Assembly: GCA_016717205.1 (NCBI GenBank)
Contig: JADKGC010000012.1
Span: 1 to 64,000 of the forward strand
Direction of reading: 5' to 3'
From: Candidatus Flexifilum breve
Lineage (GTDB): Bacteria > Chloroflexota > Anaerolineae > Aggregatilineales > Phototrophicaceae
DNA: 64,000 nucleotides
Below the pieces are notes generated by a model, which was given only the letters and a program-made list of their open reading frames with translations, was not told the DNA's origin and did no database searches. This document shows, piece after piece, positions 59,217 through 64,000 of the stretch (positions within the stretch are counted from its first letter, which is position 1; each line of letters starts with the position of its first letter). Made by a program: the position numbers and the translations under genes.

Positions 59217-59244
59217 GGAGGGGCGCACAGCCGTGCGCCCCTCC
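59217..59244. repeat. GGGCGCAC palindrome, third copy
   Basis: Arms ggaggggcgcac and gtgcgcccctcc are perfect complements with a 4-base loop. It lies in the rpsF-ligase gap, 56 bases past the end of the O-antigen-ligase-like gene, whose transcript enters from the right. Confidence 0.75.
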
Positions 59245-59299
59245 GAGGAAGCATGTGGTTTCAGTACGCATGCCTGCATCAATCGACAGGGCGGCGGAA

Positions 59300-60790
59300 C
59301 TAGATGTGCGGAGTCGTTCGCAGCGTCGGCGATGTCTGCTGCTCACCCGCTTCGATGGCGAGACGGGACGAGGCCAGCGCGAGCGCGACTACCAACCAGA
59401 ACAGGGTGATTGACGCCTGGAAGTCAAGGCGGAAAAAGTAGAGATCGGCTGTGGCGTTGATGAGCGCCGTCAGCAGCGCGGCGTGATAGCCAAGGTGAAT
59501 CGAGCGCAGTTCAGGGTTGTCGCGGACATACTGCCACGCGCGGCGACCATAGGCGAACACGCTGCCGAGGGTCAGCGCGAATAACCCGACACCAATCAAG
59601 CCGATCTGGTTGGCCATAATCAGGTACATGCTGGCGACATCGGTGTAGATATCGTTATCTGGCGTTCCGGTGAAACCGACGCCCGTGAATGGGTAGCGGC
59701 GAATCAGCCGGAAGGCATCGGTGTACTCGCCGATGCGCATTTGCGTGGAGATGTCGCCCGCCGTGAAGGCGTTGATGAAATGCCCGACATAGGCTTGGGT
59801 TTGCGGAAGGATGAGAACGAGCGTGCCACCCAATGCAATCAGCGTGATGAAGCGGCGGTAGCCTTTCACCTGACCGATGAACAACAGGCCGATGGCGAAA
59901 GCCAGCAGGGAGGCGCGCGACAGCGTCAGCACCAGCGCCAAGCCGACGATGCCGAGCACGCCCCACGCGATCCAGCGCGAGCGCAGCACCGGACGCCTCG
60001 CGAACACCTGCGGCGCGATCATCGTGGCGGCGACGGCGAGAAATCCGCCGAGCGCGTTGGGATCCACCCACGTGCCGATGGCGCGTTCCGCGTCGGCGGG
60101 ATTGTCTTCGATGTAGCGGATCACGCCGCCATTGGGGTAGCCGAAACGGGCGAGGCGCACGAGCGTGCGTTCGGCGACCGCATCATTCATCGCGTACAGG
60201 ATGAGCGCAACAATCGCTTGCGCGCCGACCGCGATCATCACCGCGAGGACGAGACGGCGCAGTGCGGCGGGTTCGCGCAGCAAATCGACGAGTACGAATA
60301 CCATGCTGATACTCAGCAGCGTTTCAGCGAACTGGCGGGCGATGGCGGGCGTCGGCATGGCATAGCGCAAGCCGAGCACAAAGCTGATGATCAGCCACAA
60401 CAAATAGAGCAGAATCGCGCCGTGCACGGGCGTCAGCCGAAAGAAGTGACGCTTGCCCGTCATCCACTGGAAAGCGTAGACGAGGAAGAACGCGCCCATC
60501 ACGGCATCCATGAAGGTTGGCGTGAAAACGATTTTCACCGGGAAAGTCGCGAACGGCACGAGCGCCATGACCGCAATCACGCCGTAGAGCGCCGCGTTCA
60601 CGTTGGTGATGACATACAGGCCGAGCATGACGCCGACGATCAGCCCGAAGGCGATGAGCGGGTCGAATACGGCGATCAGCAAGCCGGTCACGCCGCCGAG
60701 CACGCCGAGCGCCGTGCCGATCAGCAGGGCGTAGGCGCGGCGGTCAAGGCGCGCGATCCAGTCTTGCAGGGGATTAGTCAGATACAGCAT
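59300..60790 (-). CDS. O-antigen ligase/polymerase-like membrane protein
   Basis: A 496-residue protein with about eleven helices and a large loop in the C-terminal half. This fits the Wzy/WaaL/O-antigen ligase family: IAWGVLGIVGLALVLTLSRASLLAFAIG, then a loop with RIGEYTDAFRLIRRYPFTGVGFTG. The last motif is the usual GxGxG-like part before the helix where catalytic Arg and His are expected. Its role would be joining or lengthening surface glycans. Confidence 0.83.
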   Translation of the reverse strand: MLYLTNPLQDWIARLDRRAYALLIGTALGVLGGVTGLLIAVFDPLIAFGLIVGVMLGLYVITNVNAALYGVIAVMALVPFATFPVKIVFTPTFMDAVMGAFFLVYAFQWMTGKRHFFRLTPVHGAILLYLLWLIISFVLGLRYAMPTPAIARQFAETLLSISMVFVLVDLLREPAALRRLVLAVMIAVGAQAIVALILYAMNDAVAERTLVRLARFGYPNGGVIRYIEDNPADAERAIGTWVDPNALGGFLAVAATMIAPQVFARRPVLRSRWIAWGVLGIVGLALVLTLSRASLLAFAIGLLFIGQVKGYRRFITLIALGGTLVLILPQTQAYVGHFINAFTAGDISTQMRIGEYTDAFRLIRRYPFTGVGFTGTPDNDIYTDVASMYLIMANQIGLIGVGLFALTLGSVFAYGRRAWQYVRDNPELRSIHLGYHAALLTALINATADLYFFRLDFQASITLFWLVVALALASSRLAIEAGEQQTSPTLRTTPHI

Positions 60791-60878
60791 AGTTCATACT
60801 CTCTGCCGTCGTTATGTAAACGCTCAAATTCCGGTACACTGAATGCCAAACTCGGTTTGCGCTCTGTGAGGCGGAAAA

Positions 60879-61574
60879 TTGGATTTCGGTCAACTGTTGG
60901 TTCTGTCCTGTGTCCTGTCGTCGCTAACCTTACTGATCATCGGTTGGCTGATTGTGCGCAACTTCCCGCGCTTTCTCCGCAACCTGCCGAACTACAGCGC
61001 GCCGAACACGGATGAACTCCAGCGGATGTACGAGCAGTTGGTCGCCGCTCATCCCCATGATACCCAATCACAGCGCGTTCGCCGCATTATAAACCGTTAT
61101 GCCATCCGTCAAGGGATCGTTGGCGCGCTGACCAGTTTTGGCGGTTTGCTGGAACTGCCGCTCGGTCTGCTGATTGACCTCGTCTATTCGGCGCGCTCAA
61201 CCTCAGCGATGTCGTATTTCATTGCGCAGGTGTATGGCATTCAGGATGAGGCGCAAGCGCTCAATGTCAGCCAAATGCTGATGCTGCGCCACAAGCTAGT
61301 CACGCCCGATCAACTGATCATGTATCAGGAACAGTTCGCGGGCGCGGCCTTTCAGCGGTTGCTGCGGACGATTCTCCTCAAAACGGTGGCCAAAGTGATT
61401 CCGGGCGCAGGCGCGGTGATCGGGTTTCTGGTGAACTGGTCGACCGTGCAGTTGTTTGGTCGGCTAGCGGACGCCTACTATTCGAAGAACCTGCACGCAT
61501 TGGTAGAACAGGGCGTTGGGACTATGTCCGCCGTGGTCGGACGAAAGCCGCAACCGCCAGAACCAGCAAACTGA
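60879..61574 (+). CDS. EcsC-like/DUF697-like membrane protein
   Basis: A 231-residue protein from a TTG start with GAGGCGGA upstream. It has an N-terminal helix (about 8-25), an amphipathic stretch, then hydrophobic segments (about 80-100 and 160-190) with GGLLELPLGLLIDLVYSARSTSAM and VIPGAGAVIGFLVNW, a pattern like EcsC and related glycine-rich membrane proteins. The function is unknown. Its last 53 bases overlap the end of the convergent YfhO-like gene. Confidence 0.65.
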   Translation: MDFGQLLVLSCVLSSLTLLIIGWLIVRNFPRFLRNLPNYSAPNTDELQRMYEQLVAAHPHDTQSQRVRRIINRYAIRQGIVGALTSFGGLLELPLGLLIDLVYSARSTSAMSYFIAQVYGIQDEAQALNVSQMLMLRHKLVTPDQLIMYQEQFAGAAFQRLLRTILLKTVAKVIPGAGAVIGFLVNWSTVQLFGRLADAYYSKNLHALVEQGVGTMSAVVGRKPQPPEPAN

Positions 61575-63750
61575 TCCACGTCACAAGGCTGAGAAGCGCG
61601 CCAATGCGGTAACTCAGCGGGTCGAACACGAGCTGCACCGTCGAGTCGCCTGCGGGTACAGCGACGGCGGTCAAACCGCCATACGCCCGCTGAATCGGCG
61701 TTGGGCTGCCATTGACGGTCGCCTGCCAGCCAGGATACTGCGGCAGCGCAACTGACAGCATAGCGGGCAGCGGCGAACTCGCGCTCATCTCGATCAGTTC
61801 CGGCTCGAAGCGCGTGACAATCGCTGGTAGCGACTCGCCGCCGTTTAGTTCGACGGGTGCATCACCTTGCAGCAGCAGCGTTTGGCGCGGATCGAACCCC
61901 GCGTCAGCGAGGATGCTGTAGGCTTGTGCGTCGTCGCCCATGATCGCGGCAGAGTACATCAGCAGGGCGAAGGGGCGCGGGTTATCGAGACGGTGGATGT
62001 TGATGTCACCGTAGCGATCTGTCCCGGTGCCGACAAGTTGGGCTGACACGGGTAGCTCCGCCCAATCAGAGTAGACGTAACGCACGGCAAACAGTTCCCA
62101 TGTCCGTGCGTCGGGGAGAGCGCCTTCGATCAGGCTGTAGGCGCTGCCCAGCCACAATGGACTGATGCCATGAATATCCTGCACGCCATATAAACTACCG
62201 TAATTGTCGCCGAGACCGCGGAAACCATCAACGCGGAACACGCCGTCGGTATCGGCCAATACCTGCGCGACGTGCGGCGGTGGGCTGATGCTGATTTGCA
62301 TATCGGCGGGCACTGGGTCATAGACAGGTTCAGCATCCATGTTGATCGTGAACAGTTCGAGCACGAGCAGGACGGCAATGCCCCACACCCACGCCGGACG
62401 CGCATACCCAGTGATGCTCGGCACGAGAAGCGCCAGCGCGCCGACAACGAGGGTCACGAGCGTCACCACGCTGATGACGCGTCCGAAGGCGTCGGGCTGA
62501 CCGATCCACAACACGAAGACCAGCGCGGTGAACAGCAGCGCCGCGCGGACAGCCGTATTCAGCCAGACGCGCAACCGAAGCGCGGCGGGATAGTCCGTGG
62601 TCGTGTCCCATTGAGCAAGGCGGGTCGCGCCCAGACCCGCGAGGATCGCGAGGCTGTTGACGACCAGATAGGCAGCGCGTTCCTGACCCCGGAAAAACCG
62701 CAGACCGGGCAGTACGTTGTACAGCGCCGGGAAGACCGCGCTGTTGCCACCGAAGCTCCACAGCAGACCGATCAGCGCGACGACACCCCAGAACCACGCG
62801 CCCGATACGCGCCGCCACAGCGCGATCAACGCGAAGAACAGCCCGGTCACACCGACATAGAGCGGCGAAAACATGCTTAGGATGGTGGGGTAGATGAATT
62901 GAATGACGTCCTGAATCGGAAAGCCGTTGCTCTTGGCGTCGTAGCCGAATTCAGCGCGCGTGGTATACAGTAGGTATTCGAACCCGGGGAGCAACTGGAC
63001 GGCAGCCAGCCCGAAGGCGATCAGCCCGAAGACGGCGCAGCCCACCATCCACAAGGTGAACCGCCAGCGCCGCTCGTATATGCGCCAGCCGAAGTAGGCG
63101 ACGAGCAGATAAGTCAGGAAGAAGCTGGTTTGCGGGTGTCCCGCCATCCATGACAGGCCGAGCGCCGCCCCGGTGACGATCAGACATTTGAGGCCGAGGC
63201 GGTCATCCCGTGTCGCTTCGTAGATACCCAGCGCGGCCAGTGGCAGGTAGATGCCCGCTTCGAGCAAGGCGATTTGCAGCGGTGGATAGCCGCTCAAGAA
63301 GCCGCCATAGCCGGCTACGATCGCGGCGACAAAACCGCCGAGCACGCTCCCGGTGACGCGGCGCACGAACAGGTACATCAGGAGCGTGAAGGCGAGGACA
63401 TGGAACGTCATTTCCAGTTCCAGCGCTTGATACGTCCAACCCCCGGCAAGCCGAGCCAGCGTGATCGTCAGTAAGCGCGGCGGGTAGAAGACGGCGGCCT
63501 GTGTATCCGCGATAAAGGGAAGACCGCCATTGTTATAGGGATTCCACAGGGGCACTTCGCCCTCGGCGAAGCGGCTGTACTGGTAGCCCGCGAACGTCAT
63601 AAACTGGCCGGAGAAGTCACCCGATCTGAGCGAGGCTTGATCCGCGCGCACCGGCGTGAACAGCCGCCAGAAGAACAGCAACCACAGCGCGATCAAGGCG
63701 ATTACGGCGAGTAAGTCGCGGCGGCGGTAGAGCGTGGCGGAAGAAATCAT
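61522..63750 (-). CDS. YfhO-like membrane glycosyltransferase-type protein
   Basis: About 742 residues with about 13 helices in the first 480 and a soluble C-terminal domain. The first loop (SGDFSGQFMTFAGYQYSRFAEGEVPLWNPYNNGG) is typical of the YfhO/GT-C group, which in Gram-positives attaches sugars to lipoteichoic acid or proteins. The external tail looks like a beta sandwich (QYPGWQATVNG). A TTG at 63780 could be an earlier start. Divergent from the next gene. Confidence 0.85.
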   Translation of the reverse strand: MISSATLYRRRDLLAVIALIALWLLFFWRLFTPVRADQASLRSGDFSGQFMTFAGYQYSRFAEGEVPLWNPYNNGGLPFIADTQAAVFYPPRLLTITLARLAGGWTYQALELEMTFHVLAFTLLMYLFVRRVTGSVLGGFVAAIVAGYGGFLSGYPPLQIALLEAGIYLPLAALGIYEATRDDRLGLKCLIVTGAALGLSWMAGHPQTSFFLTYLLVAYFGWRIYERRWRFTLWMVGCAVFGLIAFGLAAVQLLPGFEYLLYTTRAEFGYDAKSNGFPIQDVIQFIYPTILSMFSPLYVGVTGLFFALIALWRRVSGAWFWGVVALIGLLWSFGGNSAVFPALYNVLPGLRFFRGQERAAYLVVNSLAILAGLGATRLAQWDTTTDYPAALRLRVWLNTAVRAALLFTALVFVLWIGQPDAFGRVISVVTLVTLVVGALALLVPSITGYARPAWVWGIAVLLVLELFTINMDAEPVYDPVPADMQISISPPPHVAQVLADTDGVFRVDGFRGLGDNYGSLYGVQDIHGISPLWLGSAYSLIEGALPDARTWELFAVRYVYSDWAELPVSAQLVGTGTDRYGDINIHRLDNPRPFALLMYSAAIMGDDAQAYSILADAGFDPRQTLLLQGDAPVELNGGESLPAIVTRFEPELIEMSASSPLPAMLSVALPQYPGWQATVNGSPTPIQRAYGGLTAVAVPAGDSTVQLVFDPLSYRIGALLSLVTWISLLVLAVAAFVRPRRT

Positions 63751-63855
63751 GCGGATCGTAGCCCAATCATCGGTGACCAATAGACCGTTTCCAGTGTACC
63801 CACATCCGCGCAGACGTTACAATAGGCGTTCGGATACCATGATGGAGAGGTCTTC

Positions 63856-64000
63856 TTGAGTCGATTGGGTCGCCTGTTACTGCTGTTGATCGTCGCCGCC
63901 GCACTGGTCGGCGTGGTGTGTGTCGGCGTAATTTTCGTCGCGACGGGCGGCAACCCCGTCGATGGGGTACAAACGGCCTTGATTCGCTTACGTTTGGCGG
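63856..64000 (+). CDS. membrane protein, start only; possibly endolytic transglycosylase MltG
   Basis: The start of a gene cut by the window edge. GGAGAGG sits just before the TTG at 63856. The 48 visible residues hold one N-terminal helix, then ATGGNPVDGVQTALIRLRLA. From memory, Chloroflexota MltG proteins begin in a similar way, but the LysM-like and catalytic parts lie outside the window. Treat the name as a guess. Confidence 0.4.
   Translation, partial: MSRLGRLLLLLIVAAALVGVVCVGVIFVATGGNPVDGVQTALIRLRLA

Larger units (their letters stand above)
58988..59299. other. intergenic gap between the O-antigen-ligase-like gene and rpsF
   Basis: A 312-base gap. It holds the rpsF leader and promoter (about 58988-59108) and one dispersed palindrome (59217-59244). 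No reading frame here looks real. Confidence 0.7.

Noticed and set aside
59741..61015. 424-residue plus-strand frame opposite the ligase-like gene
   Set aside because: It is rich in Arg, Asp, Glu and Gln with no domain, and mirrors membrane-helix codons of the real gene.

Overview
The window looks like a chromosomal contig of a Chloroflexota bacterium, probably Anaerolineae-like. This is judged from style, since no rRNA gene is present. GC content is high throughout. Secreted proteins carry long Thr/Pro linkers, SH3-like modules and lipoprotein signals. The window encodes RqcH, GreA, a RicT-like protein, MurJ and a heme A pathway, and short GC-rich palindromes are scattered between genes. Base composition looks even, and there is no integrase, transposase, phage gene or CRISPR array.

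Layout. 1-3434: broken aroQ end, glnA and lysC (glutamine and aspartate-family metabolism). 3571-10856: ricT, a PIG-L/LmbE deacetylase, an M20 amidohydrolase, a degenerate S51-like protein, purA, a BtuF-like protein, a soluble histidine kinase and a small membrane protein. 10947-15831: ctaA, ctaB, a membrane cytochrome c, rqcH and a PPK2 kinase. 16003-21620: an envelope sugar block with three glycosyltransferases, a family 3 solute-binding protein and a glycosidase-like protein. 21665-25368: a TIR-SUMF1 fusion facing a two-component set (tandem-GAF kinase and two single-domain receivers). 25560-33854: creatininase-like enzyme, tRNA-Arg(CCG), three exported Thr/Pro-rich proteins, a modular periplasmic-binding protein and an MBL hydrolase, leading into greA. 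34526-43497: a leftward run of an unknown membrane protein, topA, manC, dprA, rimM, khpA, rpsP and ffh. 43552-50695: flavin reductase, phosphatase-superfamily enzyme, thioredoxin-like protein, glyoxalase II-like MBL, murJ, a C39-TPR membrane protein, a PHP protein and a small ferredoxin-like protein. 50692-56257: a tightly coupled FHA-FHA-SDR-mtnP-rodA-PBP operon. 56402-64000: a parvulin-type foldase, rpsF-ssb-rpsR, an O-antigen-ligase-like protein, an EcsC-like protein, a YfhO-like protein and the start of a possible mltG.

How the parts fit. Much of the window serves the envelope: sugar nucleotide supply (manC), glycan assembly (glycosyltransferases, ligase, YfhO), the lipid II flippase (murJ), SEDS polymerisation (rodA), exported wall-binding and M23 proteins, and FHA signalling. 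The order FHA/DUF3662, membrane FHA, SEDS, PBP resembles the actinobacterial fhaA-fhaB-rodA-pbpA cluster, but the PBP has lost all three transpeptidase motifs and no kinase or phosphatase gene is present. That is the most unusual system here.

Sequence caution. At least three genes (aroQ, the MBL gene before greA, the fhaA-like gene) and probably rimM show single-base frame changes inside otherwise well-conserved sequence. Either these genes are decaying or the assembly carries indel errors.
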